DNA of 28,973 bases from a virus, in the IMG/VR virus record IMGVR_UViG_3300021197_000586, positions 1 through 28,973 of that record. One strand, given 5' to 3'. The position numbers and the translations under genes are program-made. The notes under the pieces were generated by a model. The model searched no databases, was not told where the DNA came from, and saw nothing but the letters and a program-made list of their open reading frames with translations. Of the stretch, positions 18,145-26,144 are shown in pieces (the first letter of the stretch is position 1; every line of letters begins with the position of its first letter).

Positions 18145-19068
18145 CTATTTTATCCACTTATCCATACCTCTGATGTTTTGAATCAAACGTCCTGGATGTA
18201 TATTACTAATTCTAAGCTTAGCGTTTCTTAATAACGCAGAGCTTCTTTTTCTTGCTCTAGCAACAACATATTCTTGTACACCAAACTTAGCATTTAATAT
18301 AGCAAATTGAATGTAAGCATAAACATATTCTTCAAATAATTTATTTACACTGATTTGAGAGTCATCACCACCCTCCATGCCATCAGAGACGTATTCAAGA
18401 ATGCATAACTCCCCTGCCATATCTGAACTAAAGTTTATAACCCCAGCTTTTTTATTTATTTTAAATGTAGGATTAAAGTTTGCTGTCTCTGTGTTTAATC
18501 CGTACTGAGCACCGATACCATAATCAAAATACCAATCACCATCCACACAATACCCTTCTCTATTATTGTAAGGGCTTTGCTGATTAAGGTAAATACTTTT
18601 TTTAGTACCCTCTATCCTTTGCATGTCTATGGTTGATGTAGACGGCTTTAAAATGTTTCCGTCATGGTCAAATAATATTCTGCAATTATTATCTTGAAGA
18701 TAGGCATTGCTCCAATTAGTTTGAATATTTTCGGTTAAAGGCCTAAGCACGCCATCTTTATATAAGGATATTCTAACCCAATTAACATAATCTATAGGCA
18801 GTACATATCTTAAAGTATCACATACATCTAATTCCAATATTTTTAATTCTTTAAAGGCATCATAATTTAATTCTTGAATTGCTCTTTTTGCGTGAAACAA
18901 AATTCTGTATCGCTCCTCATTATTGACTAAGCTATGATTACCTGCATACATTAACATAAAATTGTTAACTATATCATATAAACTTACATATTGATATGAC
19001 CCCCAGTTAGCGTCTTCAGGAGCATTGCCGTTGTTTTCGTAATATTGATATTCTGTTAAGTATGCCAT
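18145..19068 (-). CDS. Head-tail connector/ring protein, 307 aa
   Basis: Recognisable features are YRILFHAKRAIQELNYD (about residues 54-70), LELDVCDTLRYVLPIDYVNW (about 78-97), and a basic C-terminus ending LIQNIRGMDKWIK. This combination recurs, from memory, in a connector protein family of crAss-like and related Bacteroidetes phages. It should bind below the portal and carry the tail. The gene overlaps the end of the upstream 344-aa gene by one base (TAATG), a sign of coupled translation. The start ATGGCATAC follows an A-rich leader. The exact ring position cannot be read from sequence. Confidence 0.8.
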   Translation of the reverse strand: MAYLTEYQYYENNGNAPEDANWGSYQYVSLYDIVNNFMLMYAGNHSLVNNEERYRILFHAKRAIQELNYDAFKELKILELDVCDTLRYVLPIDYVNWVRISLYKDGVLRPLTENIQTNWSNAYLQDNNCRILFDHDGNILKPSTSTIDMQRIEGTKKSIYLNQQSPYNNREGYCVDGDWYFDYGIGAQYGLNTETANFNPTFKINKKAGVINFSSDMAGELCILEYVSDGMEGGDDSQISVNKLFEEYVYAYIQFAILNAKFGVQEYVVARARKRSSALLRNAKLRISNIHPGRLIQNIRGMDKWIK

Positions 19069-20102
19069 TATTTCTGATTTTGTTCTTCTCTCATATCCAT
19101 TGATTGCCCAAACTGGATTGCTTGAACTTCTCTAATTGACATTCCAGCATATTGTAATATTTTATTTACCAATGTTGGCTCGTCTTCTAAAGGTAATTCA
19201 AAGTCTTGATACAATGCATCCGATTGATTAAATGATGGTTCACCTCCAACAAGTTGGGCATAAGTCCATTTAGGGTCTTCAGGGTATCTAATATACTGAC
19301 ACAATATTCTACCAGCAGATGTTTCACCAGAGTTTATTACGTTTGCACCCCATTGAAAATTTTCAGGATACACTTGTATTACCTCACTATTTTGTGAATA
19401 AGCTGGGAACAACTCTGTAGGTTTAGTCAAATTAGACATGTTTAGTTGTGTAATTTTTTTATTAGTTACTTTTTCACATTCATTTAAACCTTGCTTTGTA
19501 CTAAGAATTGTATAATTGCTTGGTGCTGAAAGAAAAATATTACTATCTAATACCAATGTATCTGTTGTAGATGGAGTAAGGTATCGTATATTTGCTGTTT
19601 GTCCAGTTGATAAATTAACCACAACATCCCCAGGCTGAACTCCTAAGCTAAAAAAGTTTTTAGTATTATCCACCAATTCATTTGGACTAACTAAAGTATT
19701 AGTGCTGTTAGCAACTAAGTATCTTGTAAGTAATAAAATTTTATTTATCAAATAATAATTAGAACCTGTTGTAGCTGTTGTAGGAACACTATAAGTAGAT
19801 GTTGCGGATGGGGATGTAATTATTTCATTCGCACCATTAATATAAACTGGCTCAAGAAATTCTTGTTCCGAAAATATATTGATTGCCTCGTCGTATACTT
19901 TTTTAATATCTGCCAATCCAATTCCTGATTGCCTAGCATTCTCTTTATTTACTTGATAATTATATTGATAGAAATAATCTTCAAAAATATCTAGCTGCGC
20001 TTGCTTGGCATATAAATTAAAATCACTAGGAGTGATGTACCCATAGTTATTTTTATTAAGAACTGACAGTACAGTTTCACGTACTGAATTTATAATGCTC
20101 AT
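19068..20102 (-). CDS. Head-tail connector/ring protein with beta insertion, 344 aa
   Basis: The N-terminus (about residues 1-90, including YGYITPSDFNLYAKQAQLDI) looks helical and adaptor-like. The region 134-203 looks like an inserted beta domain: NELVDNTKNF, then GVQPGDVVVNLSTGQTANI, then DTLVLDSNIF. The C-terminal part contains ILCQYIRYPEDPKW and QDFELPLEDEPTLVNKIL. Together with the next gene it forms a pair in the position of connector or ring proteins. It is the first gene after a terminator and a TATCTTTG motif 18 bases upstream, so it probably opens the tail transcript. The head-to-tail joining role is inferred from context and remembered family resemblance. Confidence 0.75.
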   Translation of the reverse strand: MSIINSVRETVLSVLNKNNYGYITPSDFNLYAKQAQLDIFEDYFYQYNYQVNKENARQSGIGLADIKKVYDEAINIFSEQEFLEPVYINGANEIITSPSATSTYSVPTTATTGSNYYLINKILLLTRYLVANSTNTLVSPNELVDNTKNFFSLGVQPGDVVVNLSTGQTANIRYLTPSTTDTLVLDSNIFLSAPSNYTILSTKQGLNECEKVTNKKITQLNMSNLTKPTELFPAYSQNSEVIQVYPENFQWGANVINSGETSAGRILCQYIRYPEDPKWTYAQLVGGEPSFNQSDALYQDFELPLEDEPTLVNKILQYAGMSIREVQAIQFGQSMDMREEQNQK

Positions 20103-20120
20103 CTGTTAATTTATTTACTA

Positions 20121-20128
20121 CAAAGATA
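20121..20128 (-). promoter_or_regulatory. Promoter-like -7 element TATCTTTG before the tail block
   Basis: TATCTTTGTA on the minus strand lies 18 bases before the start of the 344-aa gene and just after the terminator T-tract. It fits the Bacteroidetes TAnnTTTG element. A -33 TTG is not clear, because the region upstream is occupied by the terminator hairpin. Confidence 0.5.
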
Positions 20129-20131
20129 AGC

Positions 20132-20163
20132 AAAAAAAAAGAGGTTGCATTTCTACAGCCTCT
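20132..20163 (-). terminator. Rho-independent terminator after the 250-aa gene
   Basis: On the minus strand AGAGGCTG (20163-20156) and CAACCTCT (20147-20140) form an 8-bp stem with one C-A mismatch and an 8-base loop, extendable by A-U pairs, followed by eight more T residues. Read on the plus strand the mismatch becomes a G-U pair, but the T-run there is only four long. Confidence 0.75.
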
Positions 20164-20227
20164 TTTGGGTTGGTTAGAGTTATCAGCTCTATTATTATTA
20201 TGAATGTTTCCATTACAAAAATAATAA

Positions 20228-20980
20228 TTATTTTTTATTATCCAAGTTCTTTTCAAGAAACTTTAAAATATCAATACCTTCATCAGACTGAAGATAGCTT
20301 GCAATCACATAGTAAGGGTCTTCCCCAAAAGGAAGGTTAAGCATTCTCTTTTTGTTCTTATCCGTATTGAAGTATACGTCTTTCTTGTTGTTCTTGAATA
20401 TTAATACTCTGTGATTAAAAAACTCTTTTATTTTAGAGTTAAGCTTTAACGCAGGGTCTTTAACAGACCTTAAAAACATATCTGGTTCTTGTTCGGCAAA
20501 TATAAGAATATCTCTTCTTAGCTCTGCTGATGTAGTTCGAGATGTGTCTGTGTTAAATAACACTCTAGCCAAAGATTCAACCTGGTCTATATCAAGCTGT
20601 CTGGCCTCTATAAGAGCATCTACTCTGCTGTTTAATTTGTCCATTTCTTTCTGAGCATCTTTCTCAGTATTAACCTCAACAAACTTGCTTCCATTCATTG
20701 GGTGATAATGTAAAAACTCTTGAAGTATTTGGTTTGTTCTTGGAACAGATAAGAATCCGTCTTCAAAAACAATTGGCTCTACAATAGCATTACCATCTTG
20801 CTCATCTTCAAATGGGCTTTTTTGGTTACGTGCATAACGTAAGGCTCTGTTAGTTCCTGTACTTTCATCAAAGTACATTAATGGATATCTTCTTGAGTTT
20901 CTAGTTGGCAGCATAAAAGAAAGTGGAGCTGCATCTTTGGTAAGTTTATAGGTCTTGTTGACCAATACATTTTTTTTCAT
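20228..20980 (-). CDS. Uncharacterised protein of the head module, 250 aa
   Basis: The first 100 residues contain PLSFMLPTRNSRRYPLMYFD, RALRYARNQKSPFEDEQDG and PIVFEDGFLSVPRTNQILQ. I recall this pattern from an uncharacterised protein of Bacteroidetes phages located beside the capsid gene. The rest is helical and charged, with a short Lys-rich stretch near FKNNKKDVYFNTDKNKKRM. There is no signal peptide or membrane segment. The gene stands between two hairpin terminators and has no visible promoter, so it may depend on read-through from the capsid gene and be made in smaller amounts. A capsid accessory or head-completion role is plausible but not shown. Confidence 0.7.
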   Translation of the reverse strand: MKKNVLVNKTYKLTKDAAPLSFMLPTRNSRRYPLMYFDESTGTNRALRYARNQKSPFEDEQDGNAIVEPIVFEDGFLSVPRTNQILQEFLHYHPMNGSKFVEVNTEKDAQKEMDKLNSRVDALIEARQLDIDQVESLARVLFNTDTSRTTSAELRRDILIFAEQEPDMFLRSVKDPALKLNSKIKEFFNHRVLIFKNNKKDVYFNTDKNKKRMLNLPFGEDPYYVIASYLQSDEGIDILKFLEKNLDNKK

Positions 20981-21000
20981 TTGATTATAATTTAATTATT

Positions 21001-21035
21001 AAAAAAGGTTGAGGTCGCAAGTTGCGACCCCTACC
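21001..21035 (-). terminator. Strong GC-rich terminator after the capsid gene
   Basis: On the minus strand GGTAGGGGTCGCA (21035-21023) pairs with TGCGACCTCAACC (21019-21007) across a 3-base loop, giving 11 pairs of 13, followed by T6. The stem is strikingly GC-rich for this AT-rich DNA and lies 12 bases past the capsid stop codon. Confidence 0.85.
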
Positions 21036-21047
21036 TTATTATTTAGT

Positions 21048-22544
21048 TTATGATTGGAAAATCACAAAGTTGTTTGCACCCATAGTACATACACATCTTT
21101 CAGATAGGAAGTTTACTTCCATAGCATCTAAATCAGAAGTCATTGCACCACCAGCTGAACCTGTAATCCAAGTCTTGTACTTTCTGTCTTCAGTTTCTGA
21201 AGCTCTGTATCGTACATGTAAGAAAGGACGCTTAGCATTCTTTCCAAGGATTTGGTCGTAAACAGTAGTTGAACCAGCTGGTACTAATAAACCATTTACA
21301 GCACCTGTTCCAGTTAAACCACCACGCATAGTTGGGTCGTTTAAGTATTTCCAGTCAGACTTGTAGAAGTCATATCCTCTACGGAATCCAGTGAATCCAA
21401 GATTCAATGCCATTTCCACGTCATTGTCAAATAGACCATAAGAAGTACCATTAGCTGTAGTTCCACCAGTTCCACCTTGAGCAGAACCATTAAGCTGAGC
21501 TAACATGTCATCAATATCAAATCCAAATTGTCTGTTTAAGAAAAGTACGTTTTCTTCAATCGCACCTTGCTTATCTAAACGAGAAATGATAGCATCAAAA
21601 TCTACTAGTGAAGTTGGGTTACCACCTGCCCATACATTTCCTCTGTTTTCTACTGCGTGGAATACACCCTCAGAACCTTTGTTTCCTACATCTCCAGGTG
21701 CTCCAATTGCTCCAGAATTTGCTTCCGCTGGTACTGCTTCAATCATAGCTGTTTCTAAGTAGTCATCAAAACGTAAACGAGTTTCATGCTCAGACTTCAA
21801 ATACCATAGGTATCCTGAAGCTCCGTTTTCAGTAGTCACTTCAATCCATCCGATTTGAGCCATATCAGAACCTGATACCGCATACTTATCTTTGATGATA
21901 ATTGGTGAGTTGTCGAAGATTTCATCTTCAGCTTCTAAAGAACCTTGCATTCCTGCTGTTCCTTTTTTAAATTCAGAACCATAGATAAAGATAGTTGCGT
22001 CAGCATTACCTGCGCCTGTTCCACCTGTGTAACCTGCAGCGTTATAGAAAGCTACAGAAATTTGGTTAGCATTTAATCCACCTGCAACACCTACTGCAGT
22101 TACGATTCCTTTATATTCTCCTGAGCCATCGTTGTTAGAAACAACAACAGTTTGACCTACACGAATAGCGATAGTTCCAGCTGTCAACCCTGTTGCTGCT
22201 CTGTCTGGTACTAATGCATCGTTAATGTCAAATGTTACATTGTCTCCATCAACTGTTGCTGGTGCTCCACACTGTACATATTTAGTGTGTAGTCTTCCTT
22301 GCTCTGCCCACTTTACTAGGTCTGAGTTACTTGGTAGCTCAGCTCCTACTAAACGTAAGAAAGAAGAAATAGTTCTGTTACCATAACGCTCAAATTCTTT
22401 TTCATAAGTGTCTGGTAAGTACTGATTTAAAAAGTTGAAATCAGTAATGTAATTCGTAGCCAACGGCACTTGTTGTGGTGCTGGCTGTAGCGCAAATCCT
22501 GGTCCTACTGGAGTAGTACTTGGCCCTAATAATTGTCCTGCCAT
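21048..22544 (-). CDS. Major capsid protein, 498 aa
   Basis: The gene follows the scaffold candidate by 21 bases, and its length (498 aa) matches crAss-like capsid proteins. Residues 30-88 (NYITDFNFLNQYLPDTYEKE, NRTISSFLRLVGAELP, WAEQGRLHTKY) resemble the N-terminal arm of that family. Residues about 92-195 look like an inserted, Gly/Val-rich beta domain. The C-terminus (MEVNFLSERCVCTMGANNFV) also fits the family from memory. Likely an HK97-fold shell protein, although the fold cannot be seen directly. A strong terminator follows immediately, and an A-rich leader with no Shine-Dalgarno precedes the ATG, consistent with a highly expressed structural gene in a Bacteroidetes host. Confidence 0.85.
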   Translation of the reverse strand: MAGQLLGPSTTPVGPGFALQPAPQQVPLATNYITDFNFLNQYLPDTYEKEFERYGNRTISSFLRLVGAELPSNSDLVKWAEQGRLHTKYVQCGAPATVDGDNVTFDINDALVPDRAATGLTAGTIAIRVGQTVVVSNNDGSGEYKGIVTAVGVAGGLNANQISVAFYNAAGYTGGTGAGNADATIFIYGSEFKKGTAGMQGSLEAEDEIFDNSPIIIKDKYAVSGSDMAQIGWIEVTTENGASGYLWYLKSEHETRLRFDDYLETAMIEAVPAEANSGAIGAPGDVGNKGSEGVFHAVENRGNVWAGGNPTSLVDFDAIISRLDKQGAIEENVLFLNRQFGFDIDDMLAQLNGSAQGGTGGTTANGTSYGLFDNDVEMALNLGFTGFRRGYDFYKSDWKYLNDPTMRGGLTGTGAVNGLLVPAGSTTVYDQILGKNAKRPFLHVRYRASETEDRKYKTWITGSAGGAMTSDLDAMEVNFLSERCVCTMGANNFVIFQS

Positions 22545-22565
22545 TTTTTAATTTTTAAAATGTTG

Positions 22566-23654
22566 TTAATTTTTTCTTTTAATACTCTTAATTTTTAAAC
22601 CCCTTCCCTCACTTGGATTGATTGCACGAAACTGAGTTCCTCCTTTAGAAGTAACTTCTGGAGCGGAACGTGTAGACATATTAATGTTTTTCATTTTTCT
22701 AGTTACATCTTCCGTTGCCGCTGCCTTACCTTGTTCGTAAAAAAATCTTGCGAACTTGTCAGGGTTCATTGCTGCTGATAATGCTTTATGATATTCAGCT
22801 GCATCTTTGACTAATCCATCTTCAGTCAAATGACTATTAATAAAATTAATAATAGTAGACTGAGCTTTCTTAATCTCTTGCGCAGAACCTCCAGGATTGT
22901 ATAACAAATTAGCGTCATCAATACTGACCTTAAAACCTTTAAAGTCTTGATTAAGCACCTTGTCAGTTTCTTTATTAAAGAAATCTACTTTCCTAGACTG
23001 CAGTTCTGACTGAGTCTTTGCATTCTCAACGTATTGCTTGTAAGCTTTATATTCTTCGCTGTCCTCAGAAACACCAGTTGCGCTTGACTCAAGCGGCTGG
23101 CGATACATTTCTTTTTGTTCATTGAAAAACTTTTTAGCTTTTACAATTGCTTTTTTCTTTTTTAACTTTGCTCTTTTAATATCAGACTCATCGTCAAGTT
23201 CTTCATCGTAGAAATAATCTTCCATCAACAACTCAACATCATCTTTATCCATGCCCTCTTCAGTGGCTAAAAGATACTCAGTTAAAATTTGGTCTTCATC
23301 TAAGGAATCAAAGTCTCTGTTTAATTTAACATAATCTTCAATACCTCGACCAGTTTTCTTTTTATATTCAAAATAAGCTGACACATCTTCTGGTAGTTCA
23401 ACATTGTTTTCTTTTTCTGCAAACAATTGGTCTACCGATGATATGTCCTTATCATATCTATTCTTAATAAAACTAAGAACGTCTTCTTCTTTTAGTTCAG
23501 CACCTTGCGTTTCCTCAGGAGCTGCGGTTTGCTCTACAGCTTCTGGCTGTGTCTGCTCTTCGTGTTGCTGTTCAGCTTTTTCAATTAGAGTTTCCTCTAC
23601 TTCTGCTACTGACTTTTCTTCAACAACACCTACTTCTTTTACTTTTATTTCCAT
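22566..23654 (-). CDS. Scaffold-like acidic protein upstream of the capsid gene, 362 aa
   Basis: Residues 1-60 are very rich in Glu and Val with Gln, probably disordered or coiled. The middle contains acidic stretches (EDYFYDEELDDESD) followed by a basic block (KRAKLKKKKAIVKAKKF). The C-terminus is basic and ends GRGLKIKSIKRKN. An acidic N-terminus, a helical body and a basic capsid-binding tail directly before the capsid gene are the usual signs of a scaffold. No protease motif is visible. A promoter-like TATATTTG lies 17 bases upstream, so this gene may open a scaffold-capsid transcript. It could instead be an internal head protein. Confidence 0.7.
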   Translation of the reverse strand: MEIKVKEVGVVEEKSVAEVEETLIEKAEQQHEEQTQPEAVEQTAAPEETQGAELKEEDVLSFIKNRYDKDISSVDQLFAEKENNVELPEDVSAYFEYKKKTGRGIEDYVKLNRDFDSLDEDQILTEYLLATEEGMDKDDVELLMEDYFYDEELDDESDIKRAKLKKKKAIVKAKKFFNEQKEMYRQPLESSATGVSEDSEEYKAYKQYVENAKTQSELQSRKVDFFNKETDKVLNQDFKGFKVSIDDANLLYNPGGSAQEIKKAQSTIINFINSHLTEDGLVKDAAEYHKALSAAMNPDKFARFFYEQGKAAATEDVTRKMKNINMSTRSAPEVTSKGGTQFRAINPSEGRGLKIKSIKRKN

Positions 23655-23671
23655 TAGATTTAATTTTTGTA

Positions 23672-23679
23672 CAAATATA
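23672..23679 (-). promoter_or_regulatory. Promoter-like -7 element TATATTTG before the scaffold-capsid pair
   Basis: TATATTTGTA on the minus strand lies 17 bases before the scaffold start, in the longest gap between the portal and scaffold genes (54 bases). It fits the Bacteroidetes TAnnTTTG element. The nearest TTG lies only about 10 bases upstream, too close for a normal -33 element. Confidence 0.5.
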
Positions 23680-23708
23680 GTACATTAAACAATTATAATT
23701 TATTTAGT

Positions 23709-26144
23709 TTATCTTGGGTCAAACTCCGCTAAATCAAACCCATCTAAACTATCTTCATTAGACTCAAAGTTTTGAGGAGGTAAGTTATTTTTTCTTTGAT
23801 TAATTAACTTAGACTGCTCTGTGTTTTGTTGACTAATACGAGAAGCTTTAGATGTTTCTCTCTGAACTTCTCTTTTTGCCAGAGCTTCTTCTGACATTCC
23901 TCTTAACTGTTGATTGTAATTAAACTCTTCAGCCATCAACTGACTTTTTAGCATAGCTTCATTCTTCATCTTCTCAATTTCAAAAGCTATCTCTGCTTGT
24001 TTAATTTGCATCTTAGCATTCATCTCTGCTTGAGATTTTTGCATAGCTGCCTGCGCAGCCATTTGCTGAGACTTTAATTGTTGAGCGGCTTGCATTTGTT
24101 GTTTTAACATAGCATTCTTCTCATCACGTTCTTGCTTTTGTTTTCTTTTTACTTTTAGTAATTGATTAGCAAGTTTAATATTTTTAATTTCTCTTATATC
24201 AATAGCGTCTTCCAGATTTATATCCTGTTTAGATAAAGCCATTTGAATGTTAGCCTCAAGCTGAGCCTTCTCTTCTTCATCAGGTGAAACCTCAATAAAA
24301 ATACCAAAGTCATAAATATATAAATCAGATATATCATTAAGTATACTTACGTTATACTTTCCTATTTTATTTATAAAGTCTTCTTTGAAATCAGAGTACT
24401 CTAATATATCCGCCACTCTATATGTTAAAGCTTCTGCCAGTGTTCTGTAAACATATAAGCTTCCTTGAAGTATATGTCTAGTAGCTGTGTTAGAGTTTAA
24501 TGCTGCAAGCTTCTGTAATCCAACCAAAGAATTAGGGTCAGGCGTTGAGCCATCTCTAGCTTCATTTAATCCTGTTACAGTTCTAATCATGTTTAGATAA
24601 TGATTATAGTTTGTAATAAGCATCTGAGTTTTACTAGCACCACTATTAGATGTAAGTTGCTGTATAGGAACTCTGGCTTGATTAAAGTCTCCGTCTTGTG
24701 TATAGCTTCTTCCAATTACAGAACCTGTTTGGAAATATAATCTTAATGCATCTTCAGGATTATACGCAGCTCCTGTCCCCAGGTCAACTTCATTTAATCC
24801 ATCTGCATCTATAAATACTCCATCAGGCACAGTCCTGGCTATAACTTGTTGTAATTTCAAATGTGTAATCTGAATCAAATCAGCAAAAGGAATCATTCTT
24901 CTAACCAAAGATTCAATTACGCCTTTGTACATTCTTGGAGCTACAGCTACATAGTTTGGTAATGCGTGTTGTGAAGAAGACTGAGGGCGAACCATATTAC
25001 TGGCCAGTTCCCACTTCAAAAGAATATCAGTACCCATCACCATTATTCCGTCATACCAAACATCAATAGTTTTTGAAACCTTTTCAAACCTGCCCTCTTC
25101 CATCATTTCTGGTGGAGGGTTGAACTGGTCATCTTTTTCTATCATTTTCATAGCTCCGCTATCAGTAACTTTTTTCTTATAAACCATCTTTTTTGTGGTT
25201 TTATAATTGAAATACATTAAGGTTACTGTGTCTCTATAAAAAATATCGTTCTGATAATATTGTGCTACGTTGTAGTAATCATACCAGCTTTGACTATATT
25301 TAGATATCTTATCTAAATCTTCATTAGTTAATGTTGGGTCAATCTTTAGGAGCTCCGTAATAGGAACAACTTTAATTTCACCCCAGTAAAAACAATCTTT
25401 AAAATGTGGGTCTTCAGTATAACTGTACACAACGTTAGAAGGGTCAACATACTTAACCTCTACACCAGAGCCTGGTAAAAACTCATGCTTAGCTACACCA
25501 ATACCTAATACTGTTAAATCATAATCAATACGCTTGCGTGTATCTACATAATGATTTTCTTGAAACATGGTGTCAATAGCTTCCTCTTCAGCTATCTCAA
25601 TAGCAGGCTTATAGTTAAGCTGCATGTATAGTGTAAGTTCTTCGTCATTTTCAGGAAGAGAATCAGGGTCCATTGTAAATGGGTCTGCTCCTGTCATGTC
25701 TTTAATATCTAAGAGTATGTCTTTAGCGGCCATCTGGCCCTCAACCATATCTTGATACTTACTTCTTTTACCCTGCGATAATGCGTCTTGAGCATAAGCT
25801 TTTACCTTGAAAAGTCTATCTGACATTCCATTAACTACAATATCAACAAACTTAGGAAGTATAGGGACAGGTGTCCAATCTAAATTAAGATAAGATAAAT
25901 CTCCATCTACTGCTAGTTCATTTTTATATTTACCAACTGATTGTTCTCCTCTTGCGTATAAGCGTAATCTGTGAAAATCTCGCCATTGGTTATAATAACG
26001 ACAGCCGTTGCCGTCTTTTCTAAACCACTCATACTGTATTGCTTGCCCTATCTGTAAGCCAAACTCATCAGTGGCTTTTTCTGCATCTGATACAAATTGA
26101 CTAGGGAAGCCTACAGATGAAATATTTACTTTAACTTCTTTCAT
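23709..26144 (-). CDS. Portal protein (crAss-like type), 811 aa
   Basis: It directly follows the terminase and has the length of crAss-like portals (about 800 aa). Matching stretches from memory are SYLNLDWTPVPILPKFVDIV (about residues 83-102), VKYVDPSNVVYSYTED, and TGLNEARDGSTPDPNSLVGL followed by QKLAALNSNTATRHIL. The last 150 residues form a Gln/Met/Ala/Lys-rich coiled coil (for example LKQQMQAAQQLKSQQMAAQA), then a polar tail ending DLAEFDPR. The protein should form the dodecameric ring at the packaging vertex, binding TerL during packaging and the ring proteins afterwards. The long coiled coil may extend into the capsid as a barrel. Its stop lies 54 bases before the scaffold gene. Confidence 0.85.
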   Translation of the reverse strand: MKEVKVNISSVGFPSQFVSDAEKATDEFGLQIGQAIQYEWFRKDGNGCRYYNQWRDFHRLRLYARGEQSVGKYKNELAVDGDLSYLNLDWTPVPILPKFVDIVVNGMSDRLFKVKAYAQDALSQGKRSKYQDMVEGQMAAKDILLDIKDMTGADPFTMDPDSLPENDEELTLYMQLNYKPAIEIAEEEAIDTMFQENHYVDTRKRIDYDLTVLGIGVAKHEFLPGSGVEVKYVDPSNVVYSYTEDPHFKDCFYWGEIKVVPITELLKIDPTLTNEDLDKISKYSQSWYDYYNVAQYYQNDIFYRDTVTLMYFNYKTTKKMVYKKKVTDSGAMKMIEKDDQFNPPPEMMEEGRFEKVSKTIDVWYDGIMVMGTDILLKWELASNMVRPQSSSQHALPNYVAVAPRMYKGVIESLVRRMIPFADLIQITHLKLQQVIARTVPDGVFIDADGLNEVDLGTGAAYNPEDALRLYFQTGSVIGRSYTQDGDFNQARVPIQQLTSNSGASKTQMLITNYNHYLNMIRTVTGLNEARDGSTPDPNSLVGLQKLAALNSNTATRHILQGSLYVYRTLAEALTYRVADILEYSDFKEDFINKIGKYNVSILNDISDLYIYDFGIFIEVSPDEEEKAQLEANIQMALSKQDINLEDAIDIREIKNIKLANQLLKVKRKQKQERDEKNAMLKQQMQAAQQLKSQQMAAQAAMQKSQAEMNAKMQIKQAEIAFEIEKMKNEAMLKSQLMAEEFNYNQQLRGMSEEALAKREVQRETSKASRISQQNTEQSKLINQRKNNLPPQNFESNEDSLDGFDLAEFDPR

